DNA of 64,000 nt from Gammaproteobacteria bacterium (GTDB taxonomy: Bacteria > Pseudomonadota > Gammaproteobacteria > Enterobacterales > Alteromonadaceae), in assembly GCA_018825965.1 (NCBI GenBank), contig JAHKAA010000038.1:1-64000 (forward strand), read 5' to 3'. A program made the translations under genes and the position numbers. Position 1 is the first letter of the stretch. Every line of letters starts with the position of its first letter. The notes under the pieces were generated by a model. The model made no database searches. It was not told where the DNA came from and saw nothing but the letters and a program-made list of their open reading frames with translations. This document shows positions 8,756 to 18,054 of this stretch, one piece after another.

Positions 8756-10759
8756 TTAAGAACCTATTACGCCACCATCATCTTTGGTGACAATCACAGT
8801 CGCTGAACGTGGTCTGCTGCTGCCGTCATTCGCTGGCCAGTTACTGGTAAACTGGGTTGGCGTAGAGCGGTCGCCCGGGTGCTGGATATTCACAAACATG
8901 GTCTTTAAATCCGGGGTAAAAGCCAGGCCTGTGACTTCTGCATCCACAGGGCCAACAAAAAAGCGTTTTATAACACCTGTGGCAGGGTCTGCTACCAGCA
9001 TCTGATTATTGCCATAAGGGCCTTCACCTTGCTGAGATCCACTCATATCTGTTTGGATCCAGAGTAAACCGTTTGCACTGAACATTAATCCGTCCGGGCT
9101 TGCTAAATGGTTGTCTGCTGTTAAAGTCAGGTTGCTACCAGGTGTTGTGGTGCCCACATCACCTGCCAACAGGAAAATATCCCAACTAAAACTTAAACCC
9201 GAAGTTGCTGCATGTTCTTTCCAGCGAATGATATGGCCAGTGGCGTTATTCGCGCGTGGGTTCGGAGCGTCAATCTGTTCTATGGTACGACGGGTATTAT
9301 TGGTCAGCGTAAAATACACTTCACCCGTCGTTGGATGCACGGCTCCCCATTCAGGTCTGTCCATTTTTGTGGCACCGGCAATATCAGCGGCCAGACGGGT
9401 GTTTAACAAGATATCGGCCTGACTGTCGAAGCTAACGCCAGCAGCAGTGGCTTTGGTCATCAGGGTTTCGTTATTTATATCCAGAGCCAGCCATTCGCCT
9501 GAGCCGTCGGCGTTAAATTTAGCTGCATATAAAGTACCGTCATTCAATAAATGGCCGCCAGTCGTGGCTTTAAAATAAGCTGCATTGGACACGTACTTGT
9601 AAATATATTCGAAAGTGGAGTCATCACCTGAATAAACAGTAATAGGTTGACCTTCCGCCACTGGGCCAAAGATAACGCCTTCGTGGCCAAAACGGCCTAA
9701 AGCTGTGCGTTTTTGTGGCACGCTGTCCGGATTAAATGGATCAATTTCTACTATCCAGCCAAAAGTATTAGGCTCGTTGCGATAATCTTCTGAAGCATCT
9801 GCACCTATGCTTGACGCATTAAAACGCTGGTACTGATCAGCGCCTGAATCTGCAGTTTCCCAATAATAACGGCCATTTCTGCTGCCTACACCATAACGTT
9901 TATGCTCGCGTGGCTGGGTTGCATCTGCATTCATAAAATAACCAGCCCAGTTTTCTTCGCAGGTTAAATAAGTGCCCCAGGGGGTAAACCCATTACCACA
10001 GTTATTTAAAGTACCGCGGGTGCGGGTACCGTCCTGACTGTATTTAGTCACCACTTTGGCATCACCACGCACAGGGCCAGTGAGATCCATAGGAGTTGCG
10101 CCTGTGATACGGCGGTTGAGCGGGCTGCCTTGCACCAGTTGGAACTGGCCTTGTGCATCTTTTTTAACATGAGCCACAGTCACGCCATGGGCTGCTACTT
10201 CTTTACGAACTTCATCGGCAGGGCGCGGTAAACCTGTTGGACCCATAGGGTGCAATACGTCGGCATCGACGTATTCATGGTTAAATACCAGTACACCTTC
10301 GTTGCTATTTTGGTTGCTGCTACGCGCATCTAAAGGGAAAAAATGCATACCATCGTGGTGAGCGCCTACTTGCTGTTCCATTTCGGCACCCGTGTTGGTA
10401 CCGCCAGCCTGATAAGCAGGGTAGCTGCCCAAAAGGGGAGTCCCCATAGGTAAAAAAGGACGGGCTGTGTAGCCAGTTGGCACTGTAATATCATCCAGGC
10501 GGTTCGCTGCAATAGCGGCAAAACCTAATAACACAGGCGCCGGTTCTGGTTTGATGCCAACAGGGCCTGTGACTGGTTCAGCTGTATCACTGCTGCAGCC
10601 GACTAAAGCTGTGCCCATAATGGTCGCTATGGCTGCGCCTAAAGAACCTTTTAAGAAGCTACGGCGAGAGGCCAGTACAGACTGAAAATCAGGGTTATCT
10701 GAAAAGTTAGTTTGTGGATCTATACCCGAATTATCTATCTGGAAGTTTTTGTTCTGCAT
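8756..10759 (-). CDS. phoX: PhoX-family alkaline phosphatase, Tat-exported
   Basis: A 667-residue PhoX/DUF839 protein. PhoX enzymes are calcium- and iron-dependent phosphomonoesterases of the periplasm or cell surface that release phosphate from organic esters. The Tat signal SRRSFLKGSLGAAIA (twin Arg at 32-33) is preceded by an unusually long n-region, as is typical of PhoX. Further family hallmarks are VFNHEYVD, CEENWAGYF, GHEG and SPDGLMF. I moved the start to ATG 10759 because GGAG (10765-10768) sits five bases ahead; a longer frame to 10801 lacks a ribosome site. No Pho box was recognised upstream. It may be regulated separately from the multicopper oxidase gene behind it, which has its own terminator. 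Confidence 0.93.
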   Translation of the reverse strand: MQNKNFQIDNSGIDPQTNFSDNPDFQSVLASRRSFLKGSLGAAIATIMGTALVGCSSDTAEPVTGPVGIKPEPAPVLLGFAAIAANRLDDITVPTGYTARPFLPMGTPLLGSYPAYQAGGTNTGAEMEQQVGAHHDGMHFFPLDARSSNQNSNEGVLVFNHEYVDADVLHPMGPTGLPRPADEVRKEVAAHGVTVAHVKKDAQGQFQLVQGSPLNRRITGATPMDLTGPVRGDAKVVTKYSQDGTRTRGTLNNCGNGFTPWGTYLTCEENWAGYFMNADATQPREHKRYGVGSRNGRYYWETADSGADQYQRFNASSIGADASEDYRNEPNTFGWIVEIDPFNPDSVPQKRTALGRFGHEGVIFGPVAEGQPITVYSGDDSTFEYIYKYVSNAAYFKATTGGHLLNDGTLYAAKFNADGSGEWLALDINNETLMTKATAAGVSFDSQADILLNTRLAADIAGATKMDRPEWGAVHPTTGEVYFTLTNNTRRTIEQIDAPNPRANNATGHIIRWKEHAATSGLSFSWDIFLLAGDVGTTTPGSNLTLTADNHLASPDGLMFSANGLLWIQTDMSGSQQGEGPYGNNQMLVADPATGVIKRFFVGPVDAEVTGLAFTPDLKTMFVNIQHPGDRSTPTQFTSNWPANDGSSRPRSATVIVTKDDGGVIGS

Positions 10760-10892
10760 TTTGACTCCGATGTCGGTTGAATTAAAAATCTGCTGCGACA
10801 TTAGAGCTGTTGTTTGTTTCAGTAAGATTACTTTTTGTTAACGAAATAAAGGGTTGTATTTAACTTTATAGATAAAAGCGACTGAACGCAGG

Positions 10893-10924
10893 AAAAACGC
10901 GGTGTAAGCTGATTACACCGCGTT
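10893..10924 (-). terminator. Rho-independent terminator of the multicopper oxidase gene
   Basis: A perfect 12-bp stem, AACGCGGTGTAA (10896-10907) with TTACACCGCGTT (10913-10924), has a 5-nt loop and is followed by a T run on the minus strand. It lies 8 bp past the stop at 10932. Confidence 0.85.
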
Positions 10925-10931
10925 CTGGTTT

Positions 10932-12890
10932 TTAATGATGGCCCTTGCTGGCACCACCACTGCCGTCCGGCAAACTGATCCGCACATTCTGCATCATGCC
11001 CTGATCTTCATGATCCAAAATATGGCAATGCAAAACAAAGTCGCCTATATAACGCTGATATTTAGTACGCACTATCACTTTATAAGATTTCCCCAGAGCG
11101 TTTTTAACCCAGAGCGTGTCTTTCCATTTTCCTTTCATACCTCTGTATTGTGGATCGGGAAATTGTTTGCTGGTGTCAAAATCATCCACTGCATTGTATT
11201 CACTGACATCTTTACCATTAGGATCCAGCACTGCGACCACCTGAAACGGATTGACGTGAATATGAAATGGATGGCTGGCCAGTTTGGACGTTAAGATCCA
11301 CTCGTCGGTGTTGCCTAAAATCAACTCCCGGTCAATACGGCCAGGCTGATAAGGCTCACCATTGATTTCAAAGCGGGTGGGTTTCGCCTGTGTATCTATA
11401 TTAAACTCCAGCAGCTGCTTGTTTTCTGTTTCAGGCAGATCCTGATGTGGCACAAAGTTGCTCAGTTTCAGGCCTGCCTGCAAGTCGGAGATCACTGCAT
11501 TTTGCATATCCGGGCTGATATTTATTTTGGCGCTTTGAATGAGTTGCTGACCAATAGTTGAAGTGACAGGTCCTGAAGCTGCTGCTACCTGCACTATACC
11601 CAACAACTGCGGTTCAGAAGCTGTTTGATCCACATTGGCTGAAGCTGCTGCTGCATCGTCAATGACGCAGTATTGGCCGCCTTCAGGAAACATCATCAAA
11701 GTGTCCCAGCGATAACCAGGTTGAAGTACTGTCACTTCAGTGGAGTCAATTTCGGCCAGTGTTAAACCATCTGCAGCGATTTGATGTTGGGGGACCAGGG
11801 CTCCGGTACAGGATTTTTGCAGTAATTTTTGCTCATCAGCAGCAGAGATCTGGCCTTGTAAGGGGGAGCCTGTTAATTTCACTACTTTTAAATTGATACT
11901 GTCGCGTACACCGGCATGTACCATACGCCAGCGTTCAATCTGGCCCGCCTTGGCATCCGCAAAAAAGGGTTGAACCGCACCATTGATACTGGTGTAACGG
12001 CCTGAATTACTCCAGCCGCCCGGGCCAAATCCATCGTAATTCAGTATTTCACCTACATCACCCGGATCACAAATATAAGCACCATTGGCATCCATTTTCA
12101 GAACGGGTTCTTGCCCTGGCTTTTTGATGTAACAGCCATACTGGATTTGCTGGAACACCATAGTGCGTTCTTTAAAAGTCTGGTTTGCGGAACTGGTTAA
12201 CAACAGATCGATGTCGCCAGTGCGGTTTTTGGTGGGCTGACGAGTGCCCTGAATAATTAATGCACCAGCCATACCACTTGCCACCTGAATAGCAGTAGAG
12301 CCATGACGATGTGGGTGATACCAGAAGGTGCCTGCAGGATGGTCCGCCGGAATATTGTATTCGTATTGAAAAGACACTCCGGGATTGATAGAAATCAGCA
12401 CATTGTCGCTGTTACCTGCCGGATTAATCCACAAGCCATGGGTATGCATATTGGTGCCATTAAAGCAGTGGGGGTCATTCACGCCCTGACTGTGGCTGAT
12501 GCAACTGGGATCCGGATCCAGTTTGTTGTGTAAAGTGGCTCTGATGGTTTCACCCGGAAAAACCCGCAGAGTAGGAGCTACAAAAGGTGCCTTTGGATCA
12601 ACTTTACTGCCCTGATAACTGCGTAAATACACTTGATCCCAACTGCTGGTATTGGGGTTCCACAACTGATTGCGGGTGAACATAACGTTCCAGTCCAGGC
12701 TTGCTTCCTCTGGTTGAGGTGCTCCGGCTTGCTGTTGAGCTTTGGTCAATAGCGGCAGTACAGCTCTTTTTATTTCTAATAAAGGCGGGTCCTGCAAAGA
12801 ACGGGGTTGATCTGCGCTCAGTGCAAAACTGCTGGTTGCCATACTGGCTAAAGCCAGGCTTACAGCGTGGCGAAGTAAAAAATGCGACAT
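10932..12890 (-). CDS. Secreted multicopper oxidase (laccase-like)
   Basis: A 652-residue three-cupredoxin enzyme that oxidises phenols or metals with reduction of oxygen to water. All four copper-binding segments are present: HTHG (149-152), WYHPHRHG (His192, His194), HPFHIH, and near the C-terminus HCHILDHEDQGMM, which supplies the type 1 Cys, His and axial Met. A Sec signal (LRHAVSLALASMATSSFALS-A) starts at ATG 12890, chosen because AGGAG lies just upstream; a frame running on to 12998 has no such site. Bacterial relatives include spore-coat laccase and bilirubin oxidase types; the Met-rich insert of CueO is not obvious. No copper-resistance genes flank it. Confidence 0.92.
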   Translation of the reverse strand: MSHFLLRHAVSLALASMATSSFALSADQPRSLQDPPLLEIKRAVLPLLTKAQQQAGAPQPEEASLDWNVMFTRNQLWNPNTSSWDQVYLRSYQGSKVDPKAPFVAPTLRVFPGETIRATLHNKLDPDPSCISHSQGVNDPHCFNGTNMHTHGLWINPAGNSDNVLISINPGVSFQYEYNIPADHPAGTFWYHPHRHGSTAIQVASGMAGALIIQGTRQPTKNRTGDIDLLLTSSANQTFKERTMVFQQIQYGCYIKKPGQEPVLKMDANGAYICDPGDVGEILNYDGFGPGGWSNSGRYTSINGAVQPFFADAKAGQIERWRMVHAGVRDSINLKVVKLTGSPLQGQISAADEQKLLQKSCTGALVPQHQIAADGLTLAEIDSTEVTVLQPGYRWDTLMMFPEGGQYCVIDDAAAASANVDQTASEPQLLGIVQVAAASGPVTSTIGQQLIQSAKINISPDMQNAVISDLQAGLKLSNFVPHQDLPETENKQLLEFNIDTQAKPTRFEINGEPYQPGRIDRELILGNTDEWILTSKLASHPFHIHVNPFQVVAVLDPNGKDVSEYNAVDDFDTSKQFPDPQYRGMKGKWKDTLWVKNALGKSYKVIVRTKYQRYIGDFVLHCHILDHEDQGMMQNVRISLPDGSGGASKGHH

Positions 12891-13346
12891 AAAATCTCCT
12901 GTGTGGATTGAATACAACAAAACCCTGAGGCTTTGTCTGATGCTTAAACTAGTGGGCTGGTGCTGTATCCAGACGAATTTGAGTTGGAGTGACACCATGT
13001 TGTCTGTCGCTCCACTGCGGCGTATTGGTGAAAAAACATTTTAGGCTGACAGAATAAAACAGTCGGCTGCGGTGTGTTTTTGTGATCAGAGCGGGGGGAC
13101 ATACACAAATCCTTTTGAGTCATGGTGAACTAAGATCCTGAATAAAACCTCCGGATAAGAAGGTTTTTCGGAATTCGCTACAAAACCATAGTCCCTTTTT
13201 TTGATAAATCAAATGCAGATGAATTTATTTCAGTTGTTGCAGGCGAATGCCAGAGCAGTACGTCCTTCCATACCGGACTTGCTGTGGTTGGATCAACAGC
13301 TGTTGCTGAACTTGCTTTGTGATGGTGCAGAGCCCAGATGCTGTGT
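12891..13346. other. Intergenic region between cobB and the multicopper oxidase gene
   Basis: About 455 bp with no gene I can support. An imperfect hairpin (AAAACCT near 13145 with AAGGTTTTT near 13163) could act as a weak terminator. A 51-codon plus-strand frame at 13213-13368 lacks a ribosome site and overlaps the cobB end. The region should hold the promoter of the oxidase gene. Confidence 0.45.
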
Positions 13347-14051
13347 TCAGCTTAGCCTGGCCAGATAAGCCGGTACTATTTTAGCGGCAAGGCCATAATA
13401 ACCCTCGGCAAAATCACCACGGCTGGCTTCCATATTCAGCTCGACCGTATGAGCTCCCGCCTGCGCTGCTATTTGCACAAAACCTGCTGCAGGATAAACC
13501 TGACCTGAAGTGCCAATGGATAGAAATAAATCAGCTTGCATCAGTGCATCTGTGCATTGGTCCATTTGATAAGGCATTTCACCAAACCAGACAATGTCGG
13601 GGCGAAGTGGCTGTGGCGTTTTGCAGCAATGGCATAAATCTGTGGCTGTTACATCTTTTAACCAGCTCTGATTTTTGCCCGACAGAGGGCATTTTACTTT
13701 TTGCAACTGGCCGTGCATCGCAATGATATGTTCTGAGCCTGCTCTTTGATGCAGATTATCCACATTTTGTGTGATCAATAAAAAGTTGCCGCCTTTGGCT
13801 TTATGTTGCCGTTCAAATTGCGCCAACGCCAGATGAGCAGCATTGGGCTTTAATTTGGGGTCTAACAGTTGAGCACGACGTTGATTATAAAACTGCTGCA
13901 CCAGGGCCGGATTTCGGGCATAACCTTCAGGTGTAGCCACATCCTCTATCTGATGGTTTTCCCATAAACCATTCTGATCACGAAAGGTTTTAATACCAGA
14001 CTCCGCCGATATGCCAGCTCCTGTCAGCACTACTATGTTGTGAAATTGCAT
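13347..14051 (-). CDS. cobB: NAD-dependent protein deacylase, class III sirtuin (CobB)
   Basis: A 234-residue SIR2-family enzyme that removes acetyl and probably succinyl groups from lysines, using NAD. The NAD motif [15 protein letters not shown] starts at 11, QNVDN is at 95-99 and the catalytic base is His113. Zinc ligands are Cys121 with a second cluster CHCC at 140-143. Tyr55 and Arg58 in FYNQRR match the class III pair associated with desuccinylase activity. Length is normal for CobB of this group. The likely cellular role is regulation of acetyl-CoA synthetase and other metabolic enzymes. It is monocistronic. Confidence 0.93.
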   Translation of the reverse strand: MQFHNIVVLTGAGISAESGIKTFRDQNGLWENHQIEDVATPEGYARNPALVQQFYNQRRAQLLDPKLKPNAAHLALAQFERQHKAKGGNFLLITQNVDNLHQRAGSEHIIAMHGQLQKVKCPLSGKNQSWLKDVTATDLCHCCKTPQPLRPDIVWFGEMPYQMDQCTDALMQADLFLSIGTSGQVYPAAGFVQIAAQAGAHTVELNMEASRGDFAEGYYGLAAKIVPAYLARLS

Positions 14052-14395
14052 AAATAAAAGCCTTTATTGCTACTAACATCAGTACGCTTTGTCAGTAGCT
14101 TATCCTGTTGTAAAGGAAGCGCAACTGAAAAGCAGATGAACAGCATCAGGTATCAGCACCTGATACTCAGCTTTTTTTATGATACGGCTCCCACTACTGT
14201 TTCACTTTTATCGTTTTTATTGTGTCCTGAGTTTGACTCTGTTATGTTTTGTTTCAGTACTGGCATACCAAAGCTATAGTAAAGAGGCTGTGGCTGGTTG
14301 TTTGCTTTGTTTGTAGCGAATAACCAGCTCCATATGGTAGCCAGGCGTGCAACAGTATCTGGTAGTGCAGTCCAACAGATCCAAGCAGGAGTCCT
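14052..14395. other. Divergent intergenic region, cobB/diguanylate cyclase
   Basis: About 340 bp between divergent genes. One small inverted repeat, ATCAGGT (14145-14151) with ACCTGAT (14158-14164), is followed by a T-rich stretch; it could be a weak terminator or nothing. Otherwise promoters only are expected, and none stands out. Confidence 0.4.
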
Positions 14396-15301
14396 ATGCC
14401 AAGCCCGTCGTTAGCCTCGTTAAGTGATTATATTGATCAGTTACTTGAAGCTATTTGTGTGGTGGATGCCAATGGCCGTTTTTTGTATCTGAGTTCTGGC
14501 TGTGAGCGGATCTTTGGCTACAAAAGCGCAGAAATGATTGGCCGGCCTATGATTGAATTAGTGCATCCGCAGGACAGAGAACGTACTTTATTAGCCGCCA
14601 GCGAAATTATGGCTGGGGATCAGAAAATTGATTTTGAAAACCGTTATATCCGCAGAGATGGTCAGATTGCTTATATCCAGTGGTCGGCCCGCTGGTCTGA
14701 AGATCAAAAAGTGCGGGTGGCTGTGGCCCGCGATATCACCAAACATAAACAACTGCTAGAGCAGTTGCAGCATATTGCCTTTTACGATCCTTTGACTCAA
14801 TTACCCAACAGAGCTTTGTTTGAAGACAGGCTGCAACAGTCATTAGCGCGCGCCAGGCGTGAGCAGGGCATGCTGGCTTTATGTTTTGTTGATTTAGATA
14901 AATTTAAAGAAGTGAACGACCAGCTTGGTCATGCAGCAGGTGATTTGTGTTTAAAAAAAGTGGCAGAACTTTTATTGTTTTCAGTACGTGAAACCGACAC
15001 TGTGGCCCGTTTAGGTGGCGATGAGTTTGTTATTGTGATGGATGCGGTGACGGATCAGGCGGCAGTATTAAGCGCTTTACAAAGCCTGCAGACTAAACTC
15101 CGGCAGCCGTTTTTATTTGAACAGCACCCACTGCAATTGTCCGCCAGTATTGGTATCGCATTTTTTCCACAGCATGGTCAGGATCAAAGCAGTTTGTTAG
15201 CGGCCGCTGACCGGGCTATGTACAGAGCCAAACATGCAGGCGGCAATCAGCTTTGGTGTGCCACAGAGTTACTGGATTCAGCGGGCAAAAATTTCGGTTA
15301 G
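14396..15301 (+). CDS. PAS-GGDEF diguanylate cyclase
   Basis: A 301-residue cytosolic signalling enzyme making cyclic di-GMP from two GTP. A PAS domain spans about 12-118 (DANGRFLYLSSGCERIFGY) with the usual PAC ending ARDITKHKQ. The GGDEF domain covers about 125-295: DPLTQLPNR at 131-139, intact active site GGDEF at 207-211 and an RETD inhibitory site at 198-201, five residues before it. No EAL domain is present, so it is a cyclase rather than a phosphodiesterase, with product inhibition expected from the RxxD site. The signal sensed by the PAS domain is unknown. Confidence 0.93.
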   Translation: MPSPSLASLSDYIDQLLEAICVVDANGRFLYLSSGCERIFGYKSAEMIGRPMIELVHPQDRERTLLAASEIMAGDQKIDFENRYIRRDGQIAYIQWSARWSEDQKVRVAVARDITKHKQLLEQLQHIAFYDPLTQLPNRALFEDRLQQSLARARREQGMLALCFVDLDKFKEVNDQLGHAAGDLCLKKVAELLLFSVRETDTVARLGGDEFVIVMDAVTDQAAVLSALQSLQTKLRQPFLFEQHPLQLSASIGIAFFPQHGQDQSSLLAAADRAMYRAKHAGGNQLWCATELLDSAGKNFG

Positions 15302-15359
15302 TTTCACTCTCATTGCTGTTAAACTTTTGTTTTTCCAACGAGTTTGAGTGTTCTGTTTC

Positions 15360-15959
15360 ATGTCCTTACCCCGTCGTCTTCACCGTTTTTTAGGCTGGTG
15401 TTTAATTTTGCCATTTTGTATCTGGGCTTTCACTGGCCTGGTATTTTTTATTAAACCTGGTTATCAGGCTGCTTTTTCTTACCTGAGCGTTAAAACTTAC
15501 CCTATCAGCACTACAATTCAGGTCCTTCCACAACCCGATTGGCAGGAAATTAAACTGCTGCAAAGCGTGTTGGGTGTGCATTTGTTAGTCAAACAACCGG
15601 ATGGCTGGCAGCAGCTGAACCTGCAAGACTTCACAGTCCGTCCCCAGCCTGCAGATGATGAAGTACAATTGCTGCTTCAGGACGCAATCAGCGTCGATCC
15701 TCAGCGTTATGGCGGGCAACTGCTAAAAACAGATCAAGGTTATGTGACAGATACCGGAGTGCAAATTCAACTGAACTGGGCCAGCTTAAGTCTGTCGCAA
15801 CAAGGTAAAGATACTGAGTTAATTAACAATTTATACAAAGCCCATTACCTGCAATGGACAGGACATAAAAGTCTGGATCAGGTAGTGGGTGTGTTTGGAT
15901 TACTCCTGCTGCTACTCACCACAGTGCTGGGGATCCGATTACTGATCCGCCGTCGTTAG
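15360..15959 (+). CDS. PepSY-associated membrane protein
   Basis: A 199-residue inner-membrane protein with a transmembrane segment at each end (WCLILPFCIWAFTGLVFFI and VVGVFGLLLLLLTTVLGIRLLI) and a periplasmic section of about 130 residues between them. The first helix with RRLHRFLGW preceding it, and the paired-helix layout, match PepSY-TM proteins often found with iron and siderophore uptake genes. I start at ATG 15360; a GTG at 15348 adds only four residues. The gene lies just upstream of the Fur-box-controlled tonB operon, consistent with a role in iron acquisition, though no Fur box precedes this gene itself. Confidence 0.72.
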   Translation: MSLPRRLHRFLGWCLILPFCIWAFTGLVFFIKPGYQAAFSYLSVKTYPISTTIQVLPQPDWQEIKLLQSVLGVHLLVKQPDGWQQLNLQDFTVRPQPADDEVQLLLQDAISVDPQRYGGQLLKTDQGYVTDTGVQIQLNWASLSLSQQGKDTELINNLYKAHYLQWTGHKSLDQVVGVFGLLLLLLTTVLGIRLLIRRR

Positions 15960-15971
15960 ATTTAAATCACT

Positions 15972-15992
15972 TGCAAATAAGAATGATTATCG
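15972..15992 (+). promoter_or_regulatory. Fur box upstream of tonB-exbB-exbD
   Basis: The site TGCAAATAAGAATGATTATC (15972-15991) contains the Fur core AAGAATGATTATC, matching GATAATNATTATC at 10 of 12 informative positions. A near-copy (18 of 20 bases) occurs at 47520-47539. The location about 190 bp before tonB fits iron repression of the TonB energising system. Confidence 0.75.
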
Positions 15993-16177
15993 ATAGCATA
16001 TTTGCTCTGTCAACAGAGTACGATAAACACTTTATTGTACTGCTGTGGTGGATCCTTGCCTCTTTGCTTTGACTCCACTTTGAATTTTTCAGATCAGAGT
16101 CTTCAATACTGACGATTTAAAACTCTCTGTTGAGTTTGCTCAGATCTGTTGTCTGGTTTTAGCCTGGTGGAAAAGCG

Positions 16178-16855
16178 GTGAAAGGATCTGTTGTGTTGTT
16201 TTTTCTGGTGCTGATGCTGCATTTAAGCTTAGTGGCTGCAGTCGTTACCAGTGCAACAGAACCACAGGCTACAGCTGTGGAAAAAGCCATTGAAGGCGTG
16301 ATTATTTCTGCTCCTGCAGCAGCTCCAGTGCCAGACAAGCCAAAACCCAGGCCTGTTTTACCTGAACCCGTAAAAAAGCCGGAGTCAAAGCCACTTCAAC
16401 AAAAACAGGCTGTCGCCAAAAAAGCAGTAGTTCAGCCAAAACCTGCTCCGATCAAACCTGCAGCTGTGGCAGAAGCTTCTCCTACTGCAGTCGGTGCGCC
16501 AGAACCTGTGGCGCAAGTAGCACAAAGCAAAGCAGTAACTGAAATTCCGGCACCCGAACCCCAGGCCAGTCCACCTGTAGCTTCAGCCAACAAAGCGGTA
16601 AATAAAGCACCACTTTATCCTATGTTGTCGCGCCGTCTGAAAGAACAGGGCACTGTGTATTTACAGGTACTGGTGCTTAAAAGCGGCAAAGTAGGGCAGT
16701 TAAAGCTGAAACAAAGTTCGGGTTTTTCCAGGCTGGATCAGTCGGCTTTAAATACGGTTCGCAGCTGGACTTACCAACCTGCTTTGAAACTGGGGCAGCC
16801 GATAGATTTCTGGTTTGTGCAGCCTGTGGTTTTTAACTTAAATTCAATTCAGTAG
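16178..16855 (+). CDS. tonB: Energy transducer TonB
   Basis: A 225-residue TonB protein that transmits proton-motive energy from ExbB/ExbD to outer-membrane receptors. An N-terminal membrane anchor (VVLFFLVLMLHLSLVAAVV) is followed by a proline- and lysine-rich periplasmic spacer (about 45-140, with repeats like KPKPRPVLPEPVKKPESKP), then a C-terminal TonB fold (about 145-225; YPMLSRRLKEQGTVYLQVLV and the SSGFSRLDQSAL segment). Translation starts at GTG 16178. It is first in a tonB-exbB-exbD operon preceded by a Fur box. The usual conserved SxxH in the anchor appears only as LMLHLS. Confidence 0.92.
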   Translation: MKGSVVLFFLVLMLHLSLVAAVVTSATEPQATAVEKAIEGVIISAPAAAPVPDKPKPRPVLPEPVKKPESKPLQQKQAVAKKAVVQPKPAPIKPAAVAEASPTAVGAPEPVAQVAQSKAVTEIPAPEPQASPPVASANKAVNKAPLYPMLSRRLKEQGTVYLQVLVLKSGKVGQLKLKQSSGFSRLDQSALNTVRSWTYQPALKLGQPIDFWFVQPVVFNLNSIQ

Positions 16856-16865
16856 AGAGTTCATC

Positions 16866-17594
16866 ATGCAAGAAAACCCCTATGGTATTGCCGCACTCTG
16901 GGCTCAGGGTGACTTTGTTATTAAAGCTGTGGCCGTGATGCTGTTGTTGATGTCCGTCGCCAGTTGGACTGTGATAGTGATCCGGGCCATCAGTTTATGG
17001 CGTTTAAAGCGCATCAGCAGAGCCAGCAATGATTTTTGGCATGCCCATAGTTTTGCTGAAGGGCTACGGATTTTAAGTTCGGCTGACTCGGCAGCAGGGC
17101 CTATGAATCCATTTCGTTATATGGCTGACGAAGGTCAGGCCGCTTTGGAGCATCATCAAAGTCATCAACAAGATTTACATGGCCACTTACCTTTGACGGA
17201 GTGGCTGGTGTCCTGTTTACGGGGCGCTATAGATGAAAGTGCTGAGCAGATGCAAAAGGGCTTGGCCATTTTGGCCTCTGTAGGTTCAACTGCACCTTTT
17301 GTCGGTTTATTTGGCACTGTCTGGGGCATTTATCATGCGCTGGTGGGCATTGGTGTTTCAGGTCAGGCCAGCATAGATAAAGTGGCAGGCCCAGTAGGTG
17401 AAGCACTGATCATGACGGCTTTTGGTCTGGCTGTGGCCATTCCGGCTGTACTGGGTTACAACGCTTTGCAACGTGGTAATAAAGAAGTGCTGAATAAAAT
17501 GCAGCGTTTTGCCCATCAGTTGCATGCCTATTTTCTGACTGGGGCAGCCCCCAAAAGCAGCAGAGTGGTGGTGCCATTAAAGGAGGCTAAATAG
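16866..17594 (+). CDS. exbB: Biopolymer transporter ExbB (MotA/TolQ/ExbB)
   Basis: A 242-residue inner-membrane proton-channel subunit. There are three predicted helices: VMLLLMSVASWTVIVIRAI near 20-40, then the family core GLAILASVGSTAPFVGLFGTVWGIYHALVGI, and EALIMTAFGLAVAIPAVLGYNAL. The GTVWGI and AIPA motifs are ExbB/TolQ signatures. With ExbD it drives TonB. It lies 10 bp after tonB and directly abuts exbD. Confidence 0.94.
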   Translation: MQENPYGIAALWAQGDFVIKAVAVMLLLMSVASWTVIVIRAISLWRLKRISRASNDFWHAHSFAEGLRILSSADSAAGPMNPFRYMADEGQAALEHHQSHQQDLHGHLPLTEWLVSCLRGAIDESAEQMQKGLAILASVGSTAPFVGLFGTVWGIYHALVGIGVSGQASIDKVAGPVGEALIMTAFGLAVAIPAVLGYNALQRGNKEVLNKMQRFAHQLHAYFLTGAAPKSSRVVVPLKEAK

Positions 17595-18008
17595 ATGGCT
17601 TTTGGTGGAGGTTTAGACTCAGACAACGAAGTGATGAGCGAAATTAATATGACGCCACTGGTGGACGTGATGCTGGTGTTGCTGATTATTTTTATTATCA
17701 CAGTGCCGGTGATCACTCACAGTGTGAAGGTCGATTTACCTCGTGTCAGCAATGAACAGCAGGAGATTAAACCTCAAACTCTGACTTTAACAGTCAAAGC
17801 CGATGGCGCTGTATTTTGGGACGATCAGCCTATTGATGCGGTTCAACTGCAGCTAAAGCTGGCTGACCAGGCAAAGCTTCAGCCACAACCTGAAGTCCAT
17901 ATTCGGGGGGATAAAGCAGCCCCTTATGAGCATGTACTCAAAACCATGGCTGCTGTTCAGCAATCGGGTTTGCTCAAGTTAGGTTTTATTAGCGAGCCTG
18001 CCAGCTAA
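17595..18008 (+). CDS. exbD: Biopolymer transporter ExbD
   Basis: A 137-residue ExbD/TolR protein with one N-terminal helix. MTPLVDVMLVLLIIFII carries the essential proton-conducting Asp24. The periplasmic domain continues to residue 137 (VHIRGDKAAPYEHVLKTM). It starts at the base following the exbB stop codon. Together with exbB and tonB this is a complete TonB motor, presumably serving the receptors at 24640 and 59356 among others. Confidence 0.94.
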   Translation: MAFGGGLDSDNEVMSEINMTPLVDVMLVLLIIFIITVPVITHSVKVDLPRVSNEQQEIKPQTLTLTVKADGAVFWDDQPIDAVQLQLKLADQAKLQPQPEVHIRGDKAAPYEHVLKTMAAVQQSGLLKLGFISEPAS

Positions 18009-18054
18009 CAGTGCTATTTCGCTGTTCGGTTTTTTGCATCAGTGACATCGATAA

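Noticed and set aside
10932-12890. Multicopper oxidase as part of the HvfA copper system
   Set aside because: It is about 50 kb from hvfA with no shared operator seen; co-location in the window is not evidence of a link.
13213-13368. A 51-codon plus-strand frame (MQMNLFQLLQ...) between the multicopper oxidase and cobB genes
   Set aside because: No ribosome site, overlaps the cobB 3' end on the other strand, and no recognisable family; judged chance.
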